In this document: positions 36,472 to 47,100 of the stretch, piece after piece
Numbering within the stretch: the first letter of the stretch is position 1
How the letters are laid out: every line of letters starts with the position of its first letter
Assembly: GCA_963665265.2 (NCBI GenBank)
Contig: OY762224.2
Span: 3,100,001-3,164,000, forward strand
DNA from: CAXXHQ01 sp963665265
GTDB taxonomy: Bacteria; Planctomycetota; Planctomycetia; Pirellulales; Thermoguttaceae
Direction: 5' to 3'
Length of the DNA: 64,000 nt
Notes under the pieces: model-generated
The model's input: only the letters and a program-made list of their open reading frames with translations
Database searches by the model: none
What the model was told of the DNA's origin: nothing
Translations under genes and position numbers: made by a program

Positions 36472-39165
36472 CTATGCTTCCTCTTTAAGAATCGCCACCG
36501 ATGGCGGGGCTTCGTCCAACGGCAACGTAAATAGAAAGACCGCGCCGCCGTCGGGGCGATTCGCAGCCGAAATGCGGCCGCCGTGCAATTCGACGATGCC
36601 GCGACAGATCGGCAAGCCCAAGCCGGCGCCGGGCTGACAGGCGGTCGAACTTCCGCGATAGAATTTGTCAAAAATCCTCTCCAAATCAGGCTCGGCAATT
36701 CCCGCTCCATGATCGACGATTTCGATGATGATTGAGTTGCGGTCATTGCTTGCTGAAATATCAATTGGCGAACCGGCAGGTGAATACTTGATCGCGTTCT
36801 CCAACAAATTGATAAAAACTTGTTGCATAAGCAAATCATCGATTTTTACGAGCGGCAACTCTGCGGGAATGTTCGTCGTGACCGTTCGCCCGGCAAGCTG
36901 CCGTCGCATTCGCGTCAACGCCGATCCGACTGCCTCTTCGAGCGGCGTCCATTCTTTGCGGGCCGTCAATGCGCCCGCTTCGAGTCGCGTCATATCGAGT
37001 AAGTTGGCGACCAAACGATTCAACCTTTCCGCCTCGGAAAGAATCGAGTCTAAAAGCTCTTTTCTTTTTTCCAGAGGGAGTTCTTCGCACGCTTCCGAAA
37101 GGACGCTCGCTGCCCCAGTAACGACGGAAAGCGGCGTTCGCAAGTCGTGCGAAACGGCGCTCAACAGAGAGCTGCGTAGCCGTTCGGTCTCCATTTGTAG
37201 CTTGATGCGTTCCGTTTCGCGTTCGAGGTCGGCTCTTTCGACGGCCATCGCAATTAGCCCGGCGAACGTTTCAAGTAAGCGAATCTTGTCGGAGCCGAGC
37301 GCGGTCTTCGAATCATTAAGAAATACGCCTAAGGCGCCGACGCAACCGTGAGCGGCGTTGAGCGGAAAATATACACCTTGCGCGCCGGGCAAAGTGGCGG
37401 TTCCTCGACCGGCCGTTAGGCCATGTTCGACGGTCCAACGAGCGACGGCCTCATCGTGCGAACCGATCCCGTTGTCTTCTCCGCCAGAGAAGGGCGTAAG
37501 ACGCATCTCCTTGTCGGCGAGCATGACGACGACTCGGCCGTCCAGAGCTTCTTTGGCGAGGCGAGCTGCGGAACGGGCGATTTCGTCCCGATCGCGCAGC
37601 GCCGTCAACTCTCGGCTAACCGCGTACAACGAAGCCGTTCGGCGTTCGCCGCTACGCGCCGATTCGGCTTGAAACTTGACGCGAGCGGTCAACGTGCTAA
37701 TGACCACAGCCGTAAAGAGCATGACTGCAAAGGTAAATAGATATTGAGTGTCGGCGACGGCAAACGTCATTTGCGGCGGAATGAAAAAGAAGTCAAAACA
37801 GGCCACGCCGAGGATAGCCGCCCAAACGGCGGGCCCTCGTCCGAATTGCAAAGCGACGGCGACGATTCCCAAAAGGTAGATCATCACGATATTGGCTGGG
37901 TCGAAAAAATAGTGCGTCGGCCAACCGATCGACGTACAAACGGCGATGATGAAGCAGGCGGCCAGATAGCCGCGACGCGGCATTTGGGCCGCTGCAGGCC
38001 GGACGTCGGGTTTACTCGTCGGCTCCGGATCGCCGCTAATCACGTAAACGTCGATGTCTCCGCATTTGCGAGTCAGTTCATAAACCATCGAGCCGAATAG
38101 GAATTCTTTCCACCGCGGCTTTTTTGATTTTCCGACGATGATCTTCGTGACGTTTCTACTCCTAGCGTAGCGCAACAACTCGTCGGCGCGATTGCTTCCG
38201 GCGATTGTGGCCGTTTCGCCTCCCAATTGCTCGGCCAAATGCAAATTCTTTTCTAGCTGTTCACGCTGCGAATCGGAGAAATGCGCGTCGTCAGGCGTCT
38301 CGACATGCAAGGCGATCCAGGGCGCCCGCAATCCAACAGCCATCCGCCGCGTAGCTCTCACCAATCGGGCCGAAAAAGGGCTTGGACCTATGGAAACAAG
38401 TAATCTTTCCCGCGCCGCCCAAGTCTGCGAAACGGCGTGCAACTCGCGGTAATCGTCCATTTGCGCGCCGACTCGCTCGGCCGCTTTCCGTAACGCCAAT
38501 TCGCGCAAAGCGATCAAGTTTCCCTTAACGAAGAAATTTTTGACCGCTCGTTCGGCAACTTGCGGCAAATAGACTTTTCCCTCGCGAAGTCGCTCTAGAA
38601 GATCATCAGGCGCGATATCGACCAATTCCACATCGTCGGCCCGTTCAAACGCCGAGTCGGGAACCGTCTCCTTCACGATGACGCCGGTGATCTGCGCAAC
38701 GACGTCGTTCAGGCTTTCCAAATGTTGGACGTTGAGCGTCGTTAGTACGTCGATGCCCGCGTCGAGCAATTGCATCACGTCTTGCCAACGTTTGGCGTGC
38801 GTCGAACCGGGCGCGTTTGTATGGGCGAATTCATCGACGACGATGATCCGAGGTTTCGCGGCTAACGCCGCTTCGAGATCGAATTCAAAAAGCTTGGCGC
38901 CGCCGTAGGCGATTTCCCGGCGAGCGAGAACGTCGAGGCCAAGAACGAGCGCTTGCGTTTCGGGCCGAACGTGAGGCTCGACATAGCCGATAAGAACGTC
39001 TTCGCCGTCCTTGGCCAACGCCCGAGCCGCTTCGAGCATGGCGTAGGTTTTGCCGACGCCCGGCGCCGCGCCGAGGAATATCTTTAGCTTCCCGCGTCGG
39101 CTATTTGCCTCTTCAGATTGCACGCGAAGCAACAGGGCGTCAGGATCGGGACGGTTTTCCGTCAT
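36472..39165 (-). CDS. kdpD: KdpD sensor histidine kinase
   Basis: 897 residues, full length for the family. The N-terminal KdpD domain has Walker A FLGAAPGVGKTYAM and VVDEFAHTNAPGS. A universal-stress-protein-like domain (about 250-370, SIGPSPFSARLVRATRRMA) follows, then four membrane helices (about 395-500), a GAF-like segment, HisKA with phospho-acceptor His in AVSHDLRTPLSVV, and HATPase_c (NLLENAIKYSP, GLGLPICRGI). It senses K+ and c-di-AMP/ionic signals in studied species and phosphorylates KdpE. It lies 16 nt after kdpC. Nothing is truncated or missing. Confidence 0.96.
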   Translation of the reverse strand: MTENRPDPDALLLRVQSEEANSRRGKLKIFLGAAPGVGKTYAMLEAARALAKDGEDVLIGYVEPHVRPETQALVLGLDVLARREIAYGGAKLFEFDLEAALAAKPRIIVVDEFAHTNAPGSTHAKRWQDVMQLLDAGIDVLTTLNVQHLESLNDVVAQITGVIVKETVPDSAFERADDVELVDIAPDDLLERLREGKVYLPQVAERAVKNFFVKGNLIALRELALRKAAERVGAQMDDYRELHAVSQTWAARERLLVSIGPSPFSARLVRATRRMAVGLRAPWIALHVETPDDAHFSDSQREQLEKNLHLAEQLGGETATIAGSNRADELLRYARSRNVTKIIVGKSKKPRWKEFLFGSMVYELTRKCGDIDVYVISGDPEPTSKPDVRPAAAQMPRRGYLAACFIIAVCTSIGWPTHYFFDPANIVMIYLLGIVAVALQFGRGPAVWAAILGVACFDFFFIPPQMTFAVADTQYLFTFAVMLFTAVVISTLTARVKFQAESARSGERRTASLYAVSRELTALRDRDEIARSAARLAKEALDGRVVVMLADKEMRLTPFSGGEDNGIGSHDEAVARWTVEHGLTAGRGTATLPGAQGVYFPLNAAHGCVGALGVFLNDSKTALGSDKIRLLETFAGLIAMAVERADLERETERIKLQMETERLRSSLLSAVSHDLRTPLSVVTGAASVLSEACEELPLEKRKELLDSILSEAERLNRLVANLLDMTRLEAGALTARKEWTPLEEAVGSALTRMRRQLAGRTVTTNIPAELPLVKIDDLLMQQVFINLLENAIKYSPAGSPIDISASNDRNSIIIEIVDHGAGIAEPDLERIFDKFYRGSSTACQPGAGLGLPICRGIVELHGGRISAANRPDGGAVFLFTLPLDEAPPSVAILKEEA

Positions 39166-39181
39166 ACGTTTGCTCTGCCGG

Positions 39182-39763
39182 TTAATGCGACGAGGTTTCC
39201 AAATCCAAATTCAATTCTAAGACATTGACGCAGGGTTCGCCTAGTAGGCCGAAGGTTCGGTCCAAAGTATGTCGGGCGACTGCCTGCATGACGGCCTCTT
39301 CCGTCATGCTGCGAGCTTTGGCCACCCGGGCGACCTGATACTCGGCGGCCGCGAGGCTAATGTGCGGATCCAAGCCGCTGGCCGAGGCGGTAACTAAATC
39401 GATCGGAACGGGCTTCTCTTTGTCCGTCGAAGTCGCTTTTACCGCTTCGACTCGGGCTCGAACGGAATCAACCAAGGCCGGGTTCGTCGGACCAAGATTC
39501 GATCCGCTCGACGCCGACGCATTGTAAGGGGAGGGGAGAGTGGCCGAAGGGCGTTCCCAAAAATACTTCGCCTCGGTAAAGGGCTGACCGATCAGCGTCG
39601 AACCAACCGCTTTACCGTCTTTATCGACGATAAAGCTTCCTTCGGCCTTGTCGTGAAAGGCAATTTGAGCGGCCCCGGTTACTAGCAATGGATATACTAC
39701 GCCGCAGAGGACGGTAAGAGCGACGAAAACGGTTAAAGACGGCCTAACTATTTCTCGAAACAT
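39182..39763 (-). CDS. kdpC: Potassium-transporting ATPase subunit KdpC
   Basis: 193 residues. A single N-terminal membrane helix (PSLTVFVALTVLCGVVYPLL) is followed by the periplasmic domain with the family motifs GSTLIGQPFTEAKYFWERPSA (in shorter parts), LVTASASGLDPHIS and ARVAKARSM. KdpC stabilises the KdpA-KdpB complex. It lies 70 nt downstream of kdpB and 16 nt upstream of kdpD in one operon. Confidence 0.96.
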   Translation of the reverse strand: MFREIVRPSLTVFVALTVLCGVVYPLLVTGAAQIAFHDKAEGSFIVDKDGKAVGSTLIGQPFTEAKYFWERPSATLPSPYNASASSGSNLGPTNPALVDSVRARVEAVKATSTDKEKPVPIDLVTASASGLDPHISLAAAEYQVARVAKARSMTEEAVMQAVARHTLDRTFGLLGEPCVNVLELNLDLETSSH

Positions 39764-39833
39764 TTTTGATATCCTTTAATTATTGGTTGGCTTACACTCG
39801 CAAAGGCGGCGGCAACGTTGATTCGCCTCTTCA

Positions 39834-41954
39834 CTAGATCAGATGCAATCCAACTAGAATCATATCGATCAGCTTGATCCCGATGAACGGGACGATCAGC
39901 CCGCCAAGTCCGTAAATAAGCATGTTGTTTCGTAATAAAACGGCGGCGCCGACGGCACGATATCGCACTCCTTTGAGAGCCAGGGGAATCAAAGCCACGA
40001 TAATCAACGCATTGAAGATTACCGCGGAAAGGATCGCGCTCGTCGGCGTCGCGAGGTGCATCACGTTTAGTTTGTTCAACACAGGATACGTGCTTGCAAA
40101 AGCGGCCGGAATGATCGCAAAATACTTTGAAACGTCGTTGGCCAAGCTGAACGTCGTTAAGGCGCCGCGGGTCATAAGGAGTTGCTTGCCGATTTCGACG
40201 ATCTCGATTAGTTTCGTGGGGTTGGAGTCCAAATCGACCATGTTACCTGCCTCTTTGGCGGCTTGAGTTCCGGTGTTCATGGCCACGGCCACGTCAGCCT
40301 GCGCCAATGCGGGCGAATCGTTCGTTCCGTCGCCGGTCATGGCGACGAGTTGGCCGCCGGCCTGATATTTCCGGATCAAAGCGAGTTTCGCCTCTGGGGT
40401 CGCTTCGGCCAAAAAGTCATCGACGCCGGCCTCCGCCGCGATGGCCGCCGCCGTCAACGGATTGTCGCCGGTAATCATTACGGTCTGAATTCCCATTTGG
40501 CGCATTTGGGCAAAGCGTTCGCGAATTCCGCCTTTGACGATGTCTTTTAGATAAATGACGCCTAGCGTTTTCGGACCGTCGGCGACGACCAACGGCGTAC
40601 CGCCGAGCTTCGAGATGCGTTCGACTTCGGCTTGCGCTTGGGCGGGAAAATCGCCGTTGCGACTGCGAACGTAGTTTTGCATGGCGTCGGCCGCGCCTTT
40701 ACGGATTTGCCGACCGTCATAATTAACGCCGCTGATTCTGGTTTGCGCGGTGAAGGGAATAAACTCGGCGTGCATTTTGTTCACGTCTCGGCCGCGAAGA
40801 TTGTATTTTGACTTCGCCAAAACGACGATGCTGCGTCCTTCGGGCGTTTCGTCGGCCAGCGACGAAAGTTGCGCGGCGTCGGCCAAGGCGGCGCCATCAA
40901 TTCCGTCGACAGACGTGAATTCGACTGCTTGGCGATTTCCCAACGTGATCGTGCCTGTTTTATCGAGCAAAAGGACATTGACGTCCCCGGCCGCTTCGAC
41001 GGCGCGGCCCGACATGGCCACGACGTTTGCCTGAACCATGCGGTCCATTCCGGCGATGCCAATCGCCGAAAGGAGACCGCCGATAGTCGTCGGAATCAAG
41101 CAGACGAGCAAAGCGATCAACACCGATACGGTGATCGGAGAGCCGTGTCCGGCCGCTTGCACGCTATATATTGAAAACGGCAGAAGCGTAACGCATACAA
41201 GCAAGAATACTATCGTTAGCCCTGCCAGCAGAATATCGAGCGCGATTTCATTGGGAGTCTTTTTCCGTTTGGCGCCTTCGACCATCGCGATCATGCGATC
41301 TAAAAACGTTTCGCCAGGATTGGCGGTTACGCGGACGATCAGCCAGTCCGATAGGACGCGAGTTCCGCCAGTCACGCCGCTGCGGTCGCCGCCCCCTTCT
41401 CGAATGACCGGCGCACTTTCGCCGGTAATCGCGCTCTCGTCGACCGAGGCAATTCCTTCAATGACTTCGCCGTCGACGGGAACGAAATCGTTCGCCTCGA
41501 TGAAAACCGCGTCCCCGGCTTTCAAATCGGTCGTCGGGACAGGCTCAAGAATTCCTTTACGAAACAACTCTTGAAAATTGCGGCATCCCTCGGCCTCTTT
41601 CACGGGAAAGCGAAATCGCTTCGCCACGACCAGCGTTCGCGCCGCTCGCAAAGCGTCGGCTTGAGCTTTTCCGCGTCCTTCGGCCATCGCCTCGGCGAAA
41701 TTGGCGAAGAGGACGGTAAACCAGAGCCAAACGGAGATCGAGCAAATAAAAATCGGTTTCTCTTCGCCTGCGCCAAAAAGCGATTGAGCGTATAAGCCGG
41801 TAGTCAGAATGCTGCCGACATAAACGACGAACATGACCGGATTGCGGATCTGCCGGCGCGGATCCAGCTTCTTAAACGAGTCGGCGATCGCTTGCTGAAT
41901 GATCGCCCATTCGAATGACGAACGTTTTTTCGAGGACATATTACAAGTTTCCAT
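39834..41954 (-). CDS. kdpB: Potassium-transporting P-type ATPase subunit KdpB
   Basis: 706 residues. P-type ATPase marks: actuator TGESAPVIREG, phosphorylation Asp in LLLDKTGTITLGNR, nucleotide-binding domain, hinge MTGDGTNDSPALAQADVAVAMN, and the Kdp-type GNMVDLDSNPTKL. It hydrolyses ATP to drive K+ uptake through KdpA. Start at 41954 (ATG); ATG at 41939 (MSSKKRSSFEW) is equally possible as neither has a strong ribosome site. Ten nt separate it from kdpA. Confidence 0.97.
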   Translation of the reverse strand: METCNMSSKKRSSFEWAIIQQAIADSFKKLDPRRQIRNPVMFVVYVGSILTTGLYAQSLFGAGEEKPIFICSISVWLWFTVLFANFAEAMAEGRGKAQADALRAARTLVVAKRFRFPVKEAEGCRNFQELFRKGILEPVPTTDLKAGDAVFIEANDFVPVDGEVIEGIASVDESAITGESAPVIREGGGDRSGVTGGTRVLSDWLIVRVTANPGETFLDRMIAMVEGAKRKKTPNEIALDILLAGLTIVFLLVCVTLLPFSIYSVQAAGHGSPITVSVLIALLVCLIPTTIGGLLSAIGIAGMDRMVQANVVAMSGRAVEAAGDVNVLLLDKTGTITLGNRQAVEFTSVDGIDGAALADAAQLSSLADETPEGRSIVVLAKSKYNLRGRDVNKMHAEFIPFTAQTRISGVNYDGRQIRKGAADAMQNYVRSRNGDFPAQAQAEVERISKLGGTPLVVADGPKTLGVIYLKDIVKGGIRERFAQMRQMGIQTVMITGDNPLTAAAIAAEAGVDDFLAEATPEAKLALIRKYQAGGQLVAMTGDGTNDSPALAQADVAVAMNTGTQAAKEAGNMVDLDSNPTKLIEIVEIGKQLLMTRGALTTFSLANDVSKYFAIIPAAFASTYPVLNKLNVMHLATPTSAILSAVIFNALIIVALIPLALKGVRYRAVGAAVLLRNNMLIYGLGGLIVPFIGIKLIDMILVGLHLI

Positions 41955-41964
41955 ATCAGGATTA

Positions 41965-43707
41965 TTATTGGATTAACGTCAATTGCTCGACGATCGGACC
42001 TAACGCCAAGGCGGGAACGAACGTGAGCGCACCGACGAGAATTACTACGCCTACCAACAAAATGACGAACAAGGCCGTATGCGTAGGCATCGTTCCCGCG
42101 CTAGCCGGGGTTATTTTTTTCGCCGCCAAAGAGCCGGCGATCGCCAATACGGGAATGGCCAGCCAATAACGAGCGACCAGCATAGCGATTCCTAATGCGA
42201 CGTTGTAAAACGGCGTGTTGGCGTTCAGTCCGCCGAACGCGCTGCCGTTGTTGTTTCCGGCCGAGGAAAAGGAGTACAGTATTTCGCTAAATCCATGCGC
42301 GCCGGGATTGGCGACGCACGCGGTTCCCCACGAGCCTAGAACGGCGACCGCCGCGCCCATTAATACGACGCACGGCGGAATAAGAATCACCAATGCCGCC
42401 ATTTTCATTTCAAACGCTTCAATTTTCTTGCCGAGGTATTCCGGGGTTCGGCCGACCATTAAACCGGCGACGAACACGGCGATGACGGCGAAGACCAACA
42501 TTCCGTATAGGCCGCTGCCGACCCCGCCGAAAACGACCTCGCCAAGTTGGATCAGCCACATGGCGACCAACCCGCCCATCGGCGTAAAGGAATCGTGCAT
42601 CGCGTTGACGCTTCCGTTTGAAGCGGCCGTGGTAGCCGACGCCCAGATTGCCGATTGAACGACGCCGAATCGGGCTTCTTTCCCTTCCATATTTCCGCCG
42701 GGCTGCGAATCGGTCGCGCGTTGATCGACGCCGAGCGATGTCAAACTCGGATTGCCCGCTTGCTCGGCCCAATAACACGAAAGCAAAAGCGGAACGAAAA
42801 TTACGGTCATCGAGGCAAGAATCACCCAACCTTGTCGAACGTCGCCGATCATCTTGCCGAAAGTGACGCATAGTGCGGCCGGAATCAGCAGGATCGCCAA
42901 GACTTCCAGGAAATTGCTAAAGGCAGTTGGGTTCTCGAACGGATGCGCGGAATTGACGTTAAAGTATCCGCCGCCGTTCGTACCAAGTTGCTTAATGCTG
43001 ATTTGCGAGGCTACCGGACCAAGCGGAACCGATTGCACGTTGACCGTCTTTCCGTCGGCATCTTTCGTCGATTGGACGAGAGCCACATCCTTGTAGGCGT
43101 GAAATGTTTGCGGAACGCCCTGCGAAACCAAAACCAACGCCAGAACAAACGACAGCGGCATGAGAATATAGAGGGTTCCGCGAACCAAGTCGAACCAAAA
43201 GTTGCCGACCGATTTCGCTTCACGTCGAGCAAGGCCACGAATGAGGGCGACTAAAACGGCCATTCCTCCCGCCGCCGAAACGAAGTTCTGCACGGCCAAG
43301 GCGCACATCTGCGAAAGATAGCTCAACGTCGATTCGCCGCCGTAGCTTTGCCAATTTGTATTCGTGGCGAAACTGACGGCCGTGTTGAACGCCAAGTCGG
43401 GCGACATGCCCGGCATGCCTTGCGTATTGAGCGGCATCCAATATTGCAATCGCAACATGGCGTAAACCGCCAAGACGCCGACCAGATTAAACGCCAAAAA
43501 GGCGAAGGCGTAAGTTTTCCACGACATATCCTTGCCCGAATCGACGCCGCAAACGCGGTAGGTCAATCGTTCAATCGGGCCAAGAACGCGGTCCAAGCCG
43601 CAAGGCTTGCCCTCGTACACACGGGCCATGTATGCGCCAAGCGGCTTCGCCAAGGCGAGCAGCGCGGAGACGAAAACGCCAATCTGCAAAAAAGCGTTAA
43701 GTGTCAT
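41965..43707 (-). CDS. kdpA: Potassium-transporting ATPase subunit KdpA
   Basis: 580 residues. Start at 43707, where the ATG overlaps the kdpF stop (ATGA), GGAG lies upstream and the protein begins MTLNAFLQIGVFVSALLAL; a longer frame to 43899 runs through kdpF. About ten membrane helices. K+ selectivity-loop segments are visible as FATNTNWQSYGGE, GTNGGGYFNVNSAHPFENP and AGNNNGSAFGGL. KdpA is the channel-like K+ translocating subunit of the high-affinity Kdp pump. Confidence 0.97.
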   Translation of the reverse strand: MTLNAFLQIGVFVSALLALAKPLGAYMARVYEGKPCGLDRVLGPIERLTYRVCGVDSGKDMSWKTYAFAFLAFNLVGVLAVYAMLRLQYWMPLNTQGMPGMSPDLAFNTAVSFATNTNWQSYGGESTLSYLSQMCALAVQNFVSAAGGMAVLVALIRGLARREAKSVGNFWFDLVRGTLYILMPLSFVLALVLVSQGVPQTFHAYKDVALVQSTKDADGKTVNVQSVPLGPVASQISIKQLGTNGGGYFNVNSAHPFENPTAFSNFLEVLAILLIPAALCVTFGKMIGDVRQGWVILASMTVIFVPLLLSCYWAEQAGNPSLTSLGVDQRATDSQPGGNMEGKEARFGVVQSAIWASATTAASNGSVNAMHDSFTPMGGLVAMWLIQLGEVVFGGVGSGLYGMLVFAVIAVFVAGLMVGRTPEYLGKKIEAFEMKMAALVILIPPCVVLMGAAVAVLGSWGTACVANPGAHGFSEILYSFSSAGNNNGSAFGGLNANTPFYNVALGIAMLVARYWLAIPVLAIAGSLAAKKITPASAGTMPTHTALFVILLVGVVILVGALTFVPALALGPIVEQLTLIQ

Positions 43708-43799
43708 GAGAACCACTCCGGTTTCAACAATGCGATCGTCAGATACGCGAGCAAAAGTGCCGCGACGCATCCGCCGATCAAATAAATCAAGTTTCCCAT
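43704..43799 (-). CDS. kdpF: KdpF, small membrane subunit
   Basis: 31 residues (MGNLIYLIGGCVAALLLAYL, then TIALLKPEWFS). AAGGAG lies 8-13 nt upstream and the stop overlaps the kdpA start as ATGA. It is a single membrane helix with the KdpF-type Y/L-AL-P-E-F ending; KdpF stabilises the Kdp complex. Too short to be found by usual length cut-offs, but position, ribosome site and motif agree. Confidence 0.9.
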   Translation of the reverse strand: MGNLIYLIGGCVAALLLAYLTIALLKPEWFS

Positions 43800-43811
43800 T
43801 GCACACGCTCC

Positions 43812-43892
43812 TTAAATGCGGTCCAACAATCGAATCAATCCGAACGATAGGGCGAAGAACGCGCAAATCGCCGTTAAGAAAATCAAGTCCAT
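43812..43892 (-). CDS. 26-residue membrane peptide heading the kdp operon
   Basis: ATG at 43892, TAA at 43812-43814, 12 nt before kdpF. The peptide starts MDLIFLTAICAFFALSFGLI and ends RLLDRI: one hydrophobic helix with a charged C-terminus. Similar short MD-L-ALxFALxxG peptides precede kdpF in other bacterial kdp operons (from memory of the family, not checked here). A purine-rich AGGAATAGGTG lies upstream. It may be a second Kdp-associated micropeptide. Confidence 0.65.
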   Translation of the reverse strand: MDLIFLTAICAFFALSFGLIRLLDRI

Positions 43893-44169
43893 GTTTCACC
43901 TATTCCTTGTCGCTTCTTCAAGGAATCGCAGCTCAAAGCTTCTTTTCGCCGAACGTCCGACCAAGAAGACCTGAGCAATTGAATTCCTCTATTGGAATCC
44001 TACAGGGATCGATCTAAAAACGGGGTAAAAACCGAGGGGCTCGACGTAAAGAAAAGATAAAGATCACCGAAAGAATTGCGACGTTTCAGGTTACGAAACG
44101 AGAATTGTCGCGAAGAATAGAAATTATAAAAGTCAGAGCCGCACGGGAAGGCAAAGGCGGAACCGCAGC

Positions 44170-47100
44170 CTAGCCCAGCACGTTCGCCCACTGTAGATCG
44201 AGACGTTTCGGCGAGACAGGGACGGCCGTACCTAGCTTCTGTGCGAAGAGCGAAACGCGGTACTCCTCGAGCATCCAACGCATTTGCTCCAGCTCCAAAT
44301 CAACGACGCCCTGGGAACGTCGCAAACGCTCTTGCTCCAGATAGAGCGTCCAGCGCGGCTGAAACTCTTCGAATTTTTCCCAATCGCGTTGGATATTGCC
44401 CGGCAGATTCTCCAATCGCGCGCAAATCGCTTTGAAATAACGAGGGTATTGTTTCAGCCATTCCCAGGGCGTTTTGGAAAATGCCTCGGGATCGGTCAAC
44501 CGCGCGATCTGCGCACGAACGTCGTCAATAGCGTACTGTAGACGCGAGATCGGCGAGGCTTCTTTCGGCGCGGCGCCCAATAGTCCCGGTTTTTTCTTCG
44601 CCGCCGGAGCGGGCTTCAGCATCGCGCCGCCTAAGCGTAAGGCGGGAATCTGTGTGGCGGCCGGCGGTCGAGAAAGTTCCTCAATCGCAAGATTCGCCCG
44701 ATGATAGTTTTCAAATATCGGCATGGCGACGGTCGCCAATTCTTGCACGCCCCAAGCGATCCGCTCACGTCCCTCGGCCAGAAACTTCGCAAACTCCTCC
44801 CTGCTTCTCGGGGTCGGACGATCGGCCACCATCGCGACGTCGGCCAGCAATTCCGTCAGTCGTTTTCGCAAATCGAAATTCGGAATCGTCGAAGCGAAAG
44901 AATCAATTTTGCTCAGATTAGGCAACCAATCGACCTGCGACTTCAATTCTCGCCGAGCCGCCAGAAAACAAAGCCGGCGAAGCCCGAAATGCGTTTCATG
45001 CGCGGAACGGGCCGCCGAATCGGCCAATCGGAGCGAAACCGTTTCGCCTCGGTCGATCAAGACCGGATAGGCCTTCACCGAAAGCCGCCCGCGGGAGAAT
45101 TCAAGTTCCACGGGGAGCGAATCAAAATCCCAACTCTTAAGTTCGTCTTTCGTCCACTCCGGATCATCGACTTGCGAAAAGCTCTCGGCCGCTTGTTGGC
45201 CAAGCTCCTGGCGAAGCGCTTCCAGATCGCGCCCGGCGGCCAACTGCAATCCGTCGGCGTCGGTCACTCGCACGTTCATTTTTAATTCGGACGGAAGCCG
45301 ATCTTCTTGAAAATCGTCGGGAGAGATTCTCGTCCCGATCATTTTCCCCAACGCCTTGGCCACCGCCGCGCGGATGTCCCCTTCGCCGAAACGAAGCGTC
45401 GGCGCAATTCGCTTGGCCGTATCCGGCGCGGGAACGAACTGGGTTCGCAATGCCTTCGGTAGCGATCGAATGAGCGCCAATACTTTCTCCTCGACCATGC
45501 CGGGAACCAGCCAACTCAACGGCTCCGGCGCCACTTGATTCAAAGCCTCTAACGGAACGTTTAGCGTCACGCCGTCGTTTAGCGTTCCCGGCTCATACTG
45601 ATATTCGAGCGGCAAATTCAGATGTTGAACTAGTATGGCGTCGGGATACTCTTTTTCCTTTTCTTCGGCGACTTCCTCGCGGAGCAAGTCCTCTTTCGTC
45701 ATCGTGAGGGCGTGTTTATTGCCGCGAAGCCATTTCGCAAGCGTGGCTCCGTCGTAAACGTCGGCCGGGACGCGACGATCGTAGTATTCATACCGCGTTA
45801 GATCGCTTACGAGTAAATCGTTGCGTCGCAGTTTCGCTTGAAGAATCTGCAACTCTTCAAACAACTTTTCGTTCTTGATGAGAAAATCGGGCTTCGGCTC
45901 CATGTGGCCGCCGACGAGCCCCTGTTCGAGCAGCAAATGTCGCGACATGGTCGGATCGATCGGTCCGTAGTGAACTCGCCGCCCGCCGACGATCGTGAGC
46001 CCGAAAAGCGTAACGCGCTCCAAGGCCATCGCGGAGCATTGTCCAGGCGCCCAATGCAGCCCGTGGTACGCTTTTTTTATTAGATGTTCCGCGATTCGTT
46101 CAATCCAATTCGGATCGATTTGCGCACAGGTGCGCATGTATCGGCGGGAAGTTTCGATTAACTCGGCCGCGACGATCCACTTGGGTTTCTGCTGAAACAC
46201 GCCCGAGCCGGGCCAAACATGCGCCTTTCCTCCGCCCGCCACCGTGTAATCGTAGTTATCGCCGCGCAGGGCGACGTTCGAGAGCAAGCCGGTGAGGATC
46301 GCGCGATGCACGCCGTCGTACTGCTCACGGTCGGTTCGGCCTCTCCTTACACGGTGCGCAGCGACGTAGGCGCCGAAGTCCAATCCTTTCAGCAGCCCCG
46401 CTTGTCGCGTCAACTCCATCAACTCTCGATGCACGTCGAGCCATTCTCGCATGCGAGTCGCCGATAGAAAGTTTTGCCGACAGGCTTTTTGCAATTGGTT
46501 GCGCGATAAATCCGAACGAAGTTTGTGGTAAAAATCCCACAGCTTCAAATAGCTCACGAAATCGGATTGATCGTCGGAATGGGCAGCATGCGAGGCGTCG
46601 GCGGCCTCTTGTTTTTCGAGCGGACGCTCACGAGGGTCTTGGGCGGCCATCGCTGATGCGATAATGAGCCCCTCATATAAACAGTCTTCTTCGGCCGAGG
46701 CCAGTAGAATGCGTCCGATGCGCGGATCGACCGGCAGCCGACTAAGCTGACGCCCGACGTCGGTCAAATCGCCCTTTGCGTTTACAGCGCCTAATTCAAT
46801 CAACGTGCGATAGCCGTCGCGCACGGCCTCGGGCTTCGGCGGATCGATAAAGGGAAACCGCTCAATGGGACCAAGTTGCAACGCCTTGGTTTGCAAAATG
46901 ACGGCCGCCAAATTGGTGCGTTGAATTTCAGGGACGGTATAGGCGTCGCGGGCAAGGTAATCCTGCTCGCCGAATAGTCGGATGCAAACGCCTGGCCCGA
47001 TACGTCCGCAACGCCCTTTGCGTTGGTCGGCCGAAGCGCGGGAAACCGCTTCGATCGGCAATCGCTGCGTCTTCGTGCGCGGAGAATACCGACTAATTCG

